Positions 1 to 13,309 of a stretch of 64,000 nucleotides of DNA are shown here, piece after piece; position 1 is the first letter of the stretch; every line of letters starts with the position of its first letter. The stretch is taken from contig BDSL01000014.1 in the NCBI GenBank assembly GCA_003116995.1, forward strand, positions 868,001-932,000, in the 5' to 3' direction. Under the pieces are notes generated by a model. It did no database searches. It had not been told where the DNA came from and was given only the letters and a program-made list of their open reading frames with translations. The stretch is from Yamagishiella unicocca. Taxonomy: Eukaryota > Chlorophyta > Chlorophyceae > Chlamydomonadales > Volvocaceae. The position numbers and the translations under genes are program-made.

Positions 1-159
1 CTAAACTTATCAGAGAATCTATATCTTTCCAAACAGACGAACTTTAGGAACTCTTCAAAGCCTGACAAGGAAAAGCCTATACTGCAGTTGTAGCTCGTGC
101 CTAGTTAGAGCCACGAATAGCGATCAGACCATAGAGGAACTTATGCAGAACAATATTCG

Positions 160-164
160 TTACA
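160..164 (-). other. TGTAA polyadenylation signal of the RST1 gene
   Basis: TTACA on the plus strand reads TGTAA on the minus strand, 105 bases beyond the RST1 stop codon. TGTAA is the usual green-algal polyadenylation pentamer. The rest of 1-268 is AT-richer than the coding sequence and reads as 3' untranslated and flanking sequence; no other gene is seen there. Confidence 0.6.
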
Positions 165-268
165 AACAACACACTTAGCGCGTACATGAGTATATGCACG
201 GGCATGCCGTGCGAACGGTCTGGCAGCTGGCGAGTGGAGAGCTGGCGAGTGGCGACGCTGCCTGCCTT

Positions 269-1719
269 TCAAGCCTCACTCGCGTTCGCCACGCGAGCCA
301 GCACCCGCCAGCTGAGCGCCGCGTGCAGCTGGTCGTACGTGTAAGATGGCAGGGCATCCCGCAGCGCCCACAGACACGCCAGCACCACGCCAAGCGGGCC
401 CCCGCCCGACGCCCCCCCGCCCAAGGCTTCTCGCCGGAGCCCCTCCCGAGACACCGCAAGCAGCGCCTGCGCCACCGCCTCACAGGACGAGCTCCAGGGG
501 GGCCGCGACAGCAGCCGCGGCAACGTGTACGGCAAGCACTCCAGGGCGGCGCGCCGCGATGACAGCGCCACACACAGCTCCGGCGCCGTGGCGACGGCGG
601 CGCCGGTGGCGTGGCTGAGGCAGGTAGCCACCAGCGCCGCCGCCAGCTCCAGGGATGTCCCCGGCTGCTGCGATACACGGGCGGCGTCCAGGGTCTGCAG
701 CAGCACTTGCACCTGCAGTCGCGGGTGCGCCCGTCACGAGGAAGCGGTCAGCGAGGCAGGGAGAGAGAGAGTTGGCCCGACAGGAGGGTTTAGGGTCTAG
801 GGTTTCGGGGCCATATCACATATCACATGTCACATAACACATAAAAACGGCGCCAGTAGCATTACTTGCACCACCACCAGCAACAACCGCAGACGCAACG
901 CAGCTGTCCACTACCGGCATACTGTGTCCTGCCTCAACTGCAGGTTCCGCTGCCGCCGCCCAGTGCCCGCTACCGTAACCGCCAACCGCCATGCGGGGCC
1001 CTCGTCCGCACCTGGAACGCCTGCGGCGTCCCCGCCAGCGCCAGGGTCAGCGGCGCCAGCAGCGGATCCCCCGCCGCCGCCGCCGCTCCCGCCGCCGCCG
1101 CCGTCCCCGCCGCCGCCGCCGTCCCCGCCGCTGTCCGTACGGGCATCAGCTCCCGGTAGCTGACGTGGCCGGTCGCCACCAGCACGCACCGAAGCTGCAG
1201 CGCAGCCAGCGCATGCGCCGACGGCGCCGCCTCCGCCTCCGTCGCCTCCACCTCCGCCAGCACCTGTGACGTCAGGAAGTCGGGCCGCAGGCAGCGGAGG
1301 CAGCACGCCGCCAGCGACCACAGCGTCACGCTAGCCCGCGCGGCGGCGCTTGAAGCCCCGCCGCCGCCGCCGCCGCCGTCACCGCCGCCGCCGCCGCTTG
1401 GGACCCCATCACGCGCGCCTACCGCATCTGTGTCCGCCGCACCAGCCAGCGGGCGGCCCGATGGCCCGTACGGGTCCCACTCATCGCCGCCGCCGCCAGC
1501 GGCGGTGGTGGCCGCGGTGGATTGCGCCCCGCACGCCCAGGCCATGAGCTGCGCCGCCTCCCCGGCCTGCAGCGGCGGCAGCGGCGGCAGCTGCGCCGCC
1601 AACGCGGCGATCGCGGTGTGGGCGGCTTGGGTGACGTCTCTGTGCGTCAGGGCGGCGTCCTTGGCCTGCCAGGCCCGGCAGACACCCAGCAGCCCCAGCC
1701 AGCAGTGCGCCGCCAAGAA

Positions 1720-1751
<32 letters not shown>

Positions 1752-4700
1752 TACCCTGACCGCTGCTACTGCTTCCGCACGACGACGATCCGAGCGACTG
1801 CCGTACACGCCTCAGCCAGGGCAGCTGCAGCCCGGTGTCATCCAGGGCGGCGGGAGAGCTCCAGGGGAAGGTATCGGCGCCGCCAGCGCCCTCGACGGAC
1901 GCAGGCGGCGGCGGCGCCGCCGCCGCCGCCGCTAGCAAGCCCGGCAGTCCCTGCAGTACGGCGGCGGCGCGCTTCGATGCGAGGCTACGCAGCAGAGCCG
2001 GCAGGCGCGCCAGCATCAGGGCCTGTACGGCGGACGGCAGGGCGGCGAAGCGCGCCGGGGCCACCAGCTCCTCCAGCAGCGAGCCCAGCCCAAGGGACGG
2101 CACCGACCCGTGGGACAGCGCCAGCAGCAGAGTCGCGGCCTGCAGCCGCACGCCGCCGGCTGCCGACTCGGGGGCGGCGGCGGCGAACGCGGCCGCCGCC
2201 AGCGACGTGCGGCAGGCTGTGGGCCAGTCGGCGGCAGGCAGTGCTGGGGCGGCGGCCAGAGCCAGGAGGGTGTCCGCCAGGGCGGCCTGAGGAACCGCCG
2301 ACAGGCGGGACCTGCGGTGCGCGGGTTGAGTGGGCAGGGTTCAGGTGTACCAGGTGGCAGGTGGGTTCAGGGGTTACGAGGTGGCCGGACAGCGCTCTCC
2401 CACCTGTCCGTCACGACCCCCACGAGGGGCCGCAGGGCGCCCTCCGGCGGGTACAGCAACAGAGGCTTGGGGCCACCCGCAGCGGCGCCGCCACCGGCGC
2501 CGGCGGCGCCGCCGCCGCGCGCGCCGCCAGGCGACTCTCCGCCCAGCGCGCCGCCGCCGCCGCCGCCAGCGCCAGTTGGCGCCATCGCGCCGTCGTCTTC
2601 ACCCTCCGCCGCCTCGACGGCGGCGGCGACGGCGGCCAGGTGGAAGGCCGCCGTTGAGCTGACCCACGGGTCCGCGTCCTCTGTCGCAAGGCCCTCCAGG
2701 GCACGCGTCGCGGCCTTGGCGGGAGCCAGGTATTCGGGCTGAGCCAGCAGGCCTGCGGTTTCGGAGCGGCCGGGGTAAGATGAGTGCGGTTTCGGGACAT
2801 CGCACGCATGCATGGGGCGGTGGGGACGCTGCACGCTGGCGGATTGGAATGCCAGCAGCGCGGGTCTACTCCCAGGGGTTTTGATTGTATAGAGACACAC
2901 AGGGTCAGCGGTAACGGCAGAAGCCTGCAGGGCACCCATCCTGCCCTTCCCTTCCCTTCCCTGTCCTAGTTCCCTCAGCACACAGCATCCGAGCGGGAAC
3001 TGTACCCCTTCGCACCGTATGAACCCTAGGCTGCCGCTACCGCTGGCAAGGCCCTTCCCCGTTCCCCCCCGTTTCCTTTCATCCGGCCCCCCAACCCCGT
3101 TGCAGTACACGCACCCGCGCTGATGGCACCGGGTGGGATCGGCGCCAGAGCGTCCACGAGGCTCGGCGGCGGCGGCAGCAGCAGCGCCGCCAGGCCCGCC
3201 ACCGCGCCCGTGCGAGCCGCCGCCGTGTGCTGCCCCTTGCTGACGGCTGCACCGCCGCCAGCGCCGGCGGAAGCGGTGGCGGCGGCGGCGCCGCCGCCGC
3301 CAGCCGCCTGCTCCGCCAGCTGCGCCACCACTGTCAAAATAAACGCCGCCGCCCCGGCGTCCTCGCCCTGCTGCGAGGAGGACGCCGGGGCGGGCGACGA
3401 CGTGAAGGGAGCCGTTGAGCTGGACGGCGACACCGGCGTCGGCGCGAGCTTCAGCTCCGAAACCAGCTCCGCCGTCAGCATGCCCTGCCGCAGCGCCGCC
3501 ACGGCCACGCAGCCCAGGCAGTACGCGCCGGCGCCGCGGACCCGGCCGTCAGCGGCGGCGGCGCCGCCGCCGCCGCCGCACAGGCCTCGTACCGTGCTCA
3601 GCGTGTACGACAACTGCGAAGGCTGGAGCGCCTGGTAGCGCAGCGCCTCCGGCGCTAGCACCGCCGCCGCCTCCAGCGCCGCCACCACCGCGGCCGTCTC
3701 GCCGCCGCTGGCGCCGCCGCCGCCAGCAGCGCCGTCGCCCGCCACCTTCACCAGCGCCGCCAGCAAGTCGGCCAGCGCACCCGCCGCGAGGCCGTGCGCC
3801 CGGTTGACGTCACACAGCAAGCTCGCCAGCGCCGCCGCCGTGCCGGGCAGGACCTCCTGCTCGTCCACCTCGTCCTTCAGCGGTTTCGGGGCCATGCCGT
3901 ACGACGCCTCCTGGCGCGGCCAGCCGGACGGCAGCCCGGAGGCCGCCAGCGCCGCCAGCGGCGCCGCCAGCTGCGTGCACAGCGCGCCCAGGGTGGCCGT
4001 CAAGCACGATAGCGCCTCCGAAACCGCCAGGAGCTCCCTGGAGTGACCGTCATCACCGGCGTCACCTGTGGAAGCGAACGTGGCAGAGCGGTTCCCTTCG
4101 CAAGCACGGAGGTAGCGGGCCGTGCAACGCATACCCAACCCGCCGGTTTACCCCATCCCCCGGGAGCTCAGACACCTTGCCGCCGGTAGCTTCCCGCGCG
4201 CATGTGTCTGACTGCGCTCCATCCCCTCGTGAACCAGGACTCCAACGGGACCCGACTAGCAGCGAACCGGGGATCCGACCAGGATCCGGCCAGGATCCGG
4301 TCCGGTCAGGATCCGAACAGGATCCGACCGGGATCCGACCGGGGACCCAATCAGGATCCGACCGGGGACCCGACCAGGATCCGGCCAGGATCCAACGCTC
4401 TCTGGCCGCAGCCCAGCCCTGCCATACCCGCACGTCCCAGCCCCGCTCGCACCCTGCTGGTGAGCCCCCGACGTCGCCGCCGCCGATGTACGGATGTATA
4501 TGGCTGGATCCGCCGCCAGGTTGCCCGCCAGCACCGCCAGAGCCGTCGCGGCGGCGGAGCGCACCCCCGCAGTGGGTCCCGCCACCAGCTGCGCCCGCAG
4601 CTCCGACAGAACCTTGAGGTGGCGGGGGGGGAGGGGGGGGGAAGGGGGGGAAAGGGGGGGGGGCACATAAAAAGACCCGTGGACTCGACATGGGAAGTGT

Positions 4701-7700
4701 AGTGGATGCAGGGGGGTGGGGGGTGGCGTGGGGGAAGAGGGGGAGTTGGGTAAGGTGGGGGGAAGGGGCGGGATTGCGCAAGGCCGCAAGCCACACGGCG
4801 GTGGTTGATGGGCCCGACACTGCGCCGCCCCCCGCACTCCATACCGCTACCGCACTTGCAGGACGGTGGGAGCTCGCTTTCGGCATACGTACAACTACCC
4901 CCACACACACATACACCTCCACACACACACCCCGCACCTGCTGCCTGGCCGACCAGTCGGTGGGGTGCAGGCGGCTGGCTGATAGCGCCGCACCCACCAG
5001 CGAGCTCCGAGTGATGCCAGACGAGCGGGCGGCCTGGGCCTGGAGGGGGTGAGGGGGCGGCGGGGCCGGGGGGGCGAGGGGGCCGGGGGGAGGGTTACGG
5101 GGCAGCTGACGGGAGCAGGACCGGTTGGTGGAAGCCAGGGCAAGGGTAGGAGGAAGGGCGGGCCCGGTGCAGCGCGCAAGCTTCGAAACGTGGGGTTACG
5201 GGTTGCGGAGGAGATTAGAGGAGGGGGCAGACAAGGGGTCCTCCTCGCCCTTCCCCTCACACCCCCACCCCACCCCCACGGTCTCCTCGCTACCCCCACC
5301 CCCTGTGGCTCACCTGCTGCAGCAGCCTGGTCGTCAGGGAGCTGACGTCAGCCTCCGGCAGCCCCTCCGCCGCCAGACACAACGCTCCCGCCGCCAAACC
5401 AACGCCCTCCAGGACCGCCGCCGGGGCAGCGCCGCCGGCAGGGCCGGCGGCGCCGGCGGCGCCGGTCGCTGCCGCTGTGCCGTCCCACTCGCCGACCAGC
5501 GTCGCCGCCGCCGCCGCCGCCGTCAGGCCCGTGTCGTACATCCACCGCCGTACGAATGCCGCCCAGGCCTCCACCGCCAGGCGCGTGTGCCACGAGCCCC
5601 TCCAGCCCAGCCGCCGCAGCCCGTCGCGCAGCCGCTGGGTGTACGCCTCGCGCCCCTCGGCGGCGGCGCGCTTGGCGGCGGCGGCCGCCGCCGCGGCGCT
5701 GGCGCCCGCCGGCAGCGGCGGCGGCGGCGGCCGGCTGTAGCAGAACAGCACGGCGCCTGGGTGGAAGCTGCTCGTGCCCATGGCGGCGGCGGCGGCGGCG
5801 GCGGCGGCACCGGCTGGCCGGCCAGGGCCGCCGCCAGTCAAACCGGAGAGGAGCATCTTCGGAATGCGGCCCAGGAAGCGGTTCCGCAGGGCTCGCGCCT
5901 CGCGGGCTGTGGCGGCGGCGGCGTAGGCGGCGCCCTTGCTGCTGCCGGCGGCGGCGGCGCCGCCGCCGCCGCTGGCGGCGGCAGGGCCGGAGACGCCGTC
6001 GACGGGGCCAGCGGCGGCGTCGCCGGTCACTGCCGCCTGGGACGTGTCCGCTGTTGGCTGGATCAGAAGGAGCCTGGGGGGGGGCCGTAATGACGGTTGG
6101 GTTCCAGGGGTTTGGGGAGGGAAGGCATGTTGGTTTCGGAGGTTCGGGGGGAAGGTGCGGTCGCGAGCTTGGGAGGGGGAACGGGAGGCGGACAGGAGGA
6201 GGACGTGGTCATTGTGGGAGTTGGGGTTCGGGCAGGCCATGGTGGTTGGCCGCGCAGAACGACCAACGACCAACGAGCAATCGCCGGCACACTCGCCTTC
6301 GCCGGTTAGCGTGCTCGAAGCGCAGCGCCACCGCCGCCAGTGCGCGCGCGGCCTCGCCGACCCGCGGGTCAGTCTCCCTCAGCAGCGGGGTCGTGTATTG
6401 ACACAGCGGCCGCAGCACCTGGGACCGGAGGAAGGGCCAGGCAGGCGGGGTCCAGCCGGGAGGGGGGAGGCGGGAGGCACGGGGCGTCGAAAAGGCACGG
6501 GGCGGGGGGGGCAAAACCCTACTTCGGGGGAGAGCGGGCGGGGGTGTAGCAGGGTACCCTGAGAGCCTCCCAGTGCTTCCCTCACTGCCAATCCTGCGCC
6601 CCTGCCTCCTCCACACCCCTCCCTCCACAACCCTCCCTTCACACCCCTCCCTTCACACCCATCCCTCCACACCCCTCCCTCCACACCCCTCCCTTCCACA
6701 CCCCTCCCTCCACACCCCTCCCTCCACACCCCTCCCTCCACACCCCTCCCTCCACACCCCTCCCTCCACACCCCTCCCTGCCCTCCCTTCGAACCCTCCC
6801 CTCCCTCCGGCCCCCACCGCACCTCGAGCCTCTCCAGCAGGTCCGGCGGGTAGCGGCTGATGGACCAGTAGGCGGCACCTCGCACCTGCCGCAGCCCCGG
6901 ACAGCAGCCGCAGCCGCGGGGATGGGGGAGTGGCAAGGGGCGAGCAAAAGGGATGGGAAGGCTTGATGGTGGGGGAAGGGGCCCGACCGCGACTGTCAGC
7001 ACCCGCACCCCCCCCTCCGGCACCCCCAGTACCTCCCCCCTCCTGCTGCACAGCTACACAACAGGTCGCACAGCTCCCCCAGAGGAGCGCATCGCTCAAA
7101 CTGAGCATGAGCCTCGGAGCACCGACGTGTCCGCGAGCGAGCGAGCGGCGAGGGCGCACCCGCACCCTCAACCCCCCAACCCGCGTCCCATCCCACCCCA
7201 CCAAACCCGAACCCAAACCCAAACCCAAACCCGAACCCAAACCCAAACCCAACCCCCGCCCCACCCCACCAGCCCGCATGTGTGTTTCGTGGCCGACCAC
7301 AGTATGTCGAGGATGGCTGCCGCCTTGTCCGGGTAGGCCTCCGCGTCGAGCGACCCGTGGGCCAGGAGCGCCACCCAGCGGCTCGCCACCAGCGGGTGCT
7401 TCGGCAGGCCGGGGTGCCATCTGGTCGGGGGGGGGGGCGGCACGTGAAGGACAGGGAGGGAGTATGGGGTTAAGGGGTTTGGCGCAGTGGGGCTCTTTGC
7501 GCACAACCCAGAATGGCACCGCATCTAGCAAACCCCTGGAGCCTCCCTGCAGTTCGTCCCATCCCCGGCCCCATCCGTCCACTGGTATCGGATGGCGTGT
7601 GCCTGCCCCTGGACCAAACACATCCCCCGCCCCCACCTGCGCTCCCGTTTCCCGCCGCCACGCCACGCTCTCTGCCACGCGCCCTCCAAACACGCCTACA

Positions 7701-10295
7701 AACAGGCCTCCTACCAGACTACCATTTCCTTCGTCTCCTGTGCCTGTAAGTAAAACATGCGCTTCCACGCCCTCCCAACTTTGCACGAAACACAAACACA
7801 CACCGGCCCCCCGGGTGCACAAAACACACACACACACACACCATCTCCGCCAGAGGAAAACCAATAAAACCCGCCCCCCCAGTCCCACCTGTGCACCACC
7901 CGGTACGCTGTGTAGAAGTCCAGAACGTCCTCCTCCGCCAGCACCCCGAGCGCCTCCAGGCCCAGAGCCGCGGCGGTGGGGCAGGAGGCGTCGCAGATGG
8001 CCTGCTGCAGCGCCGAAACCAGCTCCACGCCCCTGGGGGGTTGCAGGGTGGCCGGAGGTGGGCGAACGAGGGGACGAGGGGACCTTGTGTCCTGGGCTGG
8101 AGAGCGCTGGAGGGAGTGGGCCGCTGGTCGGCTGCACGACAGGAGCCCCCCCATTCCTCCCAGCCCCATTCCTCCCAGCCCCATTCCTCCCAGCCCCATT
8201 CCTCACAGCCCCATTCCTCACAGCCCCATTCCTCACAGCCCCATTCCTCCCAGCCCCATTCCTCCCAGCCCCATTCCTCCCAGCCCCATTCCTCCCAGCC
8301 CCATTCCTCCCAGCCCCATTCCTCCCAGCCCCATTCCTCCCAGCCCCATTCCTCCCAGCCCCATTCCTCACAGCCCCATTCCTCACAGCCCCATTCCTCA
8401 CAGCCCCATTTCTCACAGCCCCACTCATTCCTCCCAGCCCCACTCCTGAGCATGAAACCCCAAAGGCGTGTTCAAGACATCCTGCAGCTCGGTAGTAACA
8501 CCATGTTCCGCGTTGTCGATTCACCGGCCTACTCTCTTTGGACACTCCCCTTCATACACGGGTTTTACCTGCAACCCCCTCCCACCCACCCTCCCGGGTC
8601 CTACAGGACTTTCCTCGCACCCCCCTCCCACCCACCTTCCAGGGTCCCGGTCGCACACCGCCCGCAGCAGCGCCGCCCGGGTGATCCGCAGCGAGGGGGG
8701 CGGGTCGCGGGCTCCAGGGGGGGCGAGGCCGTTGAGGGCGGCCTCCACCTGGGGCCAGCCGCGGCCTGAGGCGGCGGTCCAGGGGGCCCAGGCGGGGGTC
8801 CGAGGGTCATGAGGGGAGGGGTGGTGGGTACGGAGCAGGCGGCTTGCAGGCGGCGTCACGGGTGGGGGGCGGATACACGGGCAGCGCGGACCCGCAAGAG
8901 CCCAATCGCGGCCCCGCAAGCCGCCAGCACCCACGGCGGACGCCCCGCCCGACGCTCCTCACCGCTGATCAGCCAGGTGTCGCACACCAGCTTGAGGGCC
9001 AGGCAGCGCAGCGCCTCCGGACTCTCGGGCTGTAGCATCGGCTGCAGCACCCGCAGCGCGTACGGCGCTACTGCCGCGTCCGCCGCCATGACCGGCAGTA
9101 GCTGCAGCAGCGCCAGCTGAGAGCTCGCCTCCGCCACCGCCGCCGCCGCCGCCGGTGCCGCCGCCGCGGCGGCGGCGGCGGCGGCGCCACGGCCACCGTC
9201 ACCGCCGCCACCGCCACCGCGCTGTAGCTGGTACATGACGAGGGGCAGGAGCGGCAGCGCAGACGCCGGCAGCAGCTGTATCAGCTGCCGGGCCGCCGAG
9301 GCCGCAGCGACGCGGACCCGTGGGTCGGGGTGCGCGAGCAGCGCGGCGACGAGGCAGGTCACGGCGGGGTGCGCGTCGGCGGCAGCCAGAGCGCCCTCCG
9401 AAACCACGTCGCTGATCTTGGTCGCGAACGGCAGCTGCTCCGAAGCCGCCTTGGTGACCGCTGCCGCGCGGCGCCGCTGGCGCAGCGACAGCTCCAGGGA
9501 GCGCAGCCAGCGGACCGGATCGCACGGCGGAGGTGGTACGGCGTCGCCGCCGCCGCCGCCACCGCCGTCCTTCCTGTAGGCTGTCAAGCCCGCCGCCGCC
9601 GCCCCCCAGAGTGACAGCAGCAGCAGCCGGCACTGCTTGTGGATGCACAAGTCGCCGTGCACCTGCCCCTCATCCCAGCCGGACCCGGCCCTGTCCTTAG
9701 CTCTTTGGCCATCGGCGGCGGCGGCGGTGGCGGTGGCCCTGTCGCCGTACATGATCCGCTGCAGCGCCGCCGCCAGGTGCGCCGGCCAGGCCGCCGGAGC
9801 CGCGGCGGCGGCGCCGGCGGCGGCGGGGGCGGCGGCGGTGCTGAAGGCGACTGCAGCCAGCAGCGGCTGCAAGGAGAGAGCGGCGTCGGCGGCGGTGGGC
9901 TGCTGCTGCTGCGGCGGGGCCGTCTTCAGGGCCTTATGGAGCAGCAGGTGCAGCCCCTGGAGCTCCTGCAATACGGAGAATGCCGCATTGGATGAGAAGT
10001 TAGTTTTAGCCACGGGAGAGGGCGGTAAGATCCTTGCGGAGCTCCAGGGAGGACGACACGCAGTTGCTGGAAACGCAGCTGCTCCCCTTAACACCCTGCA
10101 ACCCCACAACCCGGCGAGGTGCCCGCCCGCCCACACCCCACCCCGCCTCGCCGCTGCGTACGGCACGGTACGACCCGTACACTACCTTGCCGTGCGCGCT
10201 TAACGTCAGCAGCGCCAGCGCCGCCAGGTGCCCCCGCAGCGCCCCCGGCGCCAGGCTCTGCAGCCGCAGCAGCGCCGCCAACACCTCCTGCGCCC

Positions 10296-10326
<31 letters not shown>

Positions 10327-13309
10327 AGGCCCCATCATGACCTCGAACGCCAGCTGCAGCAGCGCATCGACGACGGGACCCGCCGCGGCGGCGGCAGCGG
10401 GGTCGCTGTACGGCGGCTCGCCGCCCTCCTCGATGTCGTACAGTACGGCCTCCAGCACGTCCAACAGGTCCGTGGTCGACTGCACCGCCCGCATCCTGTC
10501 GAGTTGCGTCGGGCGGGGCGGGGTCGCATCGGGTCGGGTCGGGCCTCTCCGCACAACCACCTGCCAGCCGCCAATGTCCATACACCGCTTTTCCTCCACG
10601 CCTCCCGCCACAGCACCCTCCCCCCCCCCACACACACACCCCGCCGGCTCCGGGTCATGCAACCGGGTTTTCTAGCCACCGCCTCCCCCCTAGCATGCTC
10701 GCGCGTCCAGGTGACCAATGCCTATGCACCCGCTACGCTTCCCACTTCCCATGTCTAGTAACCGGTTGTCCTCTGTCCCCTCCCCGCACCCACCTGTCCA
10801 CCTCCGCCGCCCTCGGCCCCAGCGCCAGGTGTGCGGCCAGGAAGAGCAGCAGCCGCCGCCGCGCGTGTGGGTCCAGGGGGCCGCCGCACGCCAGCCGCAC
10901 CAGCTGGCCGTGCAGCCACGCCGCCAGTGCCACGGAGGTCAGGGAGGAGCTGGCGGCGGGGGCCGAGGAGGACGAGGAGGAGGAGGAGGTGGCCGAGGTG
11001 GCGGGGGGATGTCGCTGTGGTGGGGCAGAGAGTAGGGTCGGTGAGCCGACAAGGGAGGTGACGAGTTGGTAGTGTGGGTAAGGGGGTAAGGGTGTGAGGG
11101 TGAGGCCAAGGTTTCACACCCGTACGGAATGTGCCGTGGAGGGGTTGCTGTCTCCAAAGGCAAAGATGAAGACGCAGTACGCCGCACTCCCCTCGGATGA
11201 TCCCCTTCTCAACACCCTCATCATCCCCCCGCGCCCCCCCCTGGTGACCCTCCCCGCACCCGCACCCCCTTCCGGCCTGCACCTGCAGCAGCACGAAGCT
11301 GAAGAACGGCTCCAGGGTGGCCCACGTGGCCTCCAGGGAGGGCCTGCCGGCTGCCGCCCCGCCGGCTGCTGCTGCTGCTGCTGACGCGAGGGCGCCCATA
11401 GCGCTGCTCAGCAGCTGCGTGGCGACAGCGGGGCAGGACAGCAGCGCCGAAACCAGGGGGTGGGAGGTCCAGCGCCTGGGGCGGAGCGGCGGGGGACCTG
11501 GGGGCGGGGGGCCAGATGGCACCGGGGGACGGGCGAGGTGAGTCGTACTGCATGTTCCCCCCCCACACACACGACCGCCCCTTCCCAGGTCATGCCGGAC
11601 AAGGACAGCGCACCCAACCCCAAGCAATACACCCGCTCGAGCCAAAGTGCCGACAGTGTTGGCAGTAGCAACAGCAGCAGCAGAAGCGAGCCAGCTGTAG
11701 CCGTTCGCCTCACCTGCCGCATCAGCGACCCCTGGGTCGGCGGCTGAGGCCACCACCAGCCGGCACAGCGCGTCCGCAAGCGGAGAGGCTGTCGGCGACT
11801 CTGCGAAAGCGAGGCGGGAGGGAAGGGGTGTGTGCGTGTGTGTGTGTGTGCGTGTGTGTGCGTGTGTGTGTGTGTGCAGAGGGGACGGGGTGCAGGCGGC
11901 GGCAGCACCAACCGAGTCGTGATGTGATATGCGGGGGCACGACCTGGCAGCTGCCCCACCACCGGTCCGCCCCTACGTGACCCGCGGGGCCCCCCCACAC
12001 CGCCAGCACCCCATCGTCCCCGCCTCCCCCCATATGCCGGCAGAAGCCCCTCCCCCCATATGCCGGCAGAAGCCCCTCCCCCCATATTTCTGGCATCCAC
12101 GGGTCTTCCTCGAAACCCTCCATATGCCGGCAGAAGCCCCTCCCTCACCCGCGGTGGTGATGGCGCTCAGGAGGAACTCCGCGGCCTCAGCCGGCGGCAG
12201 GCCTGCGGGGGGGGTGGGGGGTGGCGATCAACGAGGGGGTGAGGAAAGCCCGTGGACTCAGAAGCGGATGATCAAGGAGGGGGCCGGGGGATTTGATGAG
12301 AGAATCCGCGAATCCACGGCCGACAAACCGAGTTAGGGTTTGCGGGTTTGCGGGTGTGGGGACGCGTGTCGGTGATCCAAGGGTGATCCGGAGGAGGGGC
12401 GGCGAAGGGGGTGTTGAGTGCTGGCTGGAGCCGCGCGCGCTCCTGGCGGACGGGCTGTGCCTGGCTGGGCGGGTAGGGCTGGGTTGAGGAATGCCCGTGG
12501 ACTAGGAAGCGGAGCGGGAGATGTGGGCTGAGCGGATCACCGCGTGGCGGGCGGCTGGCGCTGGATGGACCAGCCCTCGCGGGGGCGACCGCGCATGTGT
12601 CGTACGATATGAAATGCATTGTGGTCTCGGAGCTCCCCGTAACGGAGCGGCCTGAACGAAGCGCCATGCAGGCGCACGCATGGATTTTGCGCCGGCACCT
12701 GCGCCCTTGCTGGATTTTGTGTCCCTGCCCAAGGTTGCTGGCTTCCTGCCGAAGGATGGGCGAGAAACCCGTTGGCGAAACCAGGACGCGCTCGCGCCTT
12801 GCCACCCGTGCTCCTCTAAGCGTCGCGTTGCCGCGAAGGGCCGCTGAGCAAAACAATTGTCAACCCACAGTGGCGCCAACCCTCATCACGAACAGCGGTG
12901 GTTCCTCAGGCGGGAGACGACGCCGTGGGCGTGGCCTGCCAACCAGCAACGGCGACAACCCATTTTTACGGACCCACCGCCAGACAACGTCAACGAGAGC
13001 AGCTGATCGGCGGCCTCCTGCACGATGACCTGTGACGCGCGGAGGGACAGGGCCGTGTGCGGGGTGATGCCCGCGCCGATCGTGCAAGCGGAATGCGCGC
13101 GGAGACACCGAGATCCCGCACACGGGGAATTGGCACACCTTGTAGGGCCTGGAAAGGCATAACGATATGGCCGCTGCGCGAGAGTCAGCACTGATGCCAG
13201 GCTTCCGCAGCGTTGCGAAGATGCCTGCCACCGCGTGTCGCGCGACTGTCGGCGCATTTGCTGCTTGCAGCCTCCTCTGCAGGCTCTCCAGTACCTCGTT
13301 GACTGACAT
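269..13309 (-). CDS. RST1: RST1/focadhesin-like protein, 20 exons, complete
   Basis: Exons in order: 13309-13139, 13029-12978, 12202-12149, 11800-11714, 11497-11283, 11014-10794, 10495-10186, 9965-8963, 8765-8636, 8032-7889, 7420-7270, 6885-6823, 6418-6293, 6057-5314, 5039-4938, 4612-4453, 4065-3115, 2752-2404, 2311-1012, 712-269. Every junction is GT-AG and the phases add up to 2258 codons plus stop. The N-terminus ([10 protein letters not shown], then [10 protein letters not shown] and [10 protein letters not shown]) follows plant RST1. So do exons 9-11 ([42 protein letters not shown]), FEHANRRRR at the end of exon 13, and [15 protein letters not shown] in exon 14. The protein is helical-repeat (HEAT-like) with Ala/Gly-rich insertions, which make it longer than plant RST1 at about 1840 aa. 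In Arabidopsis, RST1 with RIPR links the cytosolic exosome to the Ski complex. The assignment rests on remembered family sequence, not a search. The start is the only ATG giving the conserved N-terminus. Confidence 0.85.
4228..4392. repeat. Degenerate GATCC minisatellite
   Basis: About a dozen imperfect units of roughly 10-18 bp built on GGATCC(G/A)(A/G)CC, within the RST1 intron 4066-4452. No coding role is apparent. Confidence 0.8.
6598..6784. repeat. 14-bp pyrimidine-rich minisatellite
   Basis: Tandem copies of ACACCCCTCCCTCC, about 13, the first few degenerate, in the RST1 intron 6419-6822. It lies just on the 3' side of exon 12 in gene orientation. Confidence 0.85.
8150..8446. repeat. 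15-bp minisatellite, about 19 copies
   Basis: Near-perfect tandem of CCCATTCCTCCCAGC, with occasional CTCAC variants, in the RST1 intron 8033-8635. Because 15 is a multiple of three it stays open in several frames on both strands and gives false pentapeptide-repeat ORFs (SQPHS, LPAPF and similar). It is intronic: exons 9 and 10 on either side join in phase without it. Confidence 0.95.

Noticed and set aside
4062..4997. Long minus-strand ORFs across 4.1-5.0 kb
   Set aside because: They are read-through of introns containing the GATCC minisatellite and C-runs; the true exons are 4938-5039 and 4453-4612.
7719..8545. Long open frames on both strands encoding pentapeptide repeats
   Set aside because: They are produced by a 15-bp tandem repeat in an intron of the RST1-like gene; the flanking exons join in phase without it.
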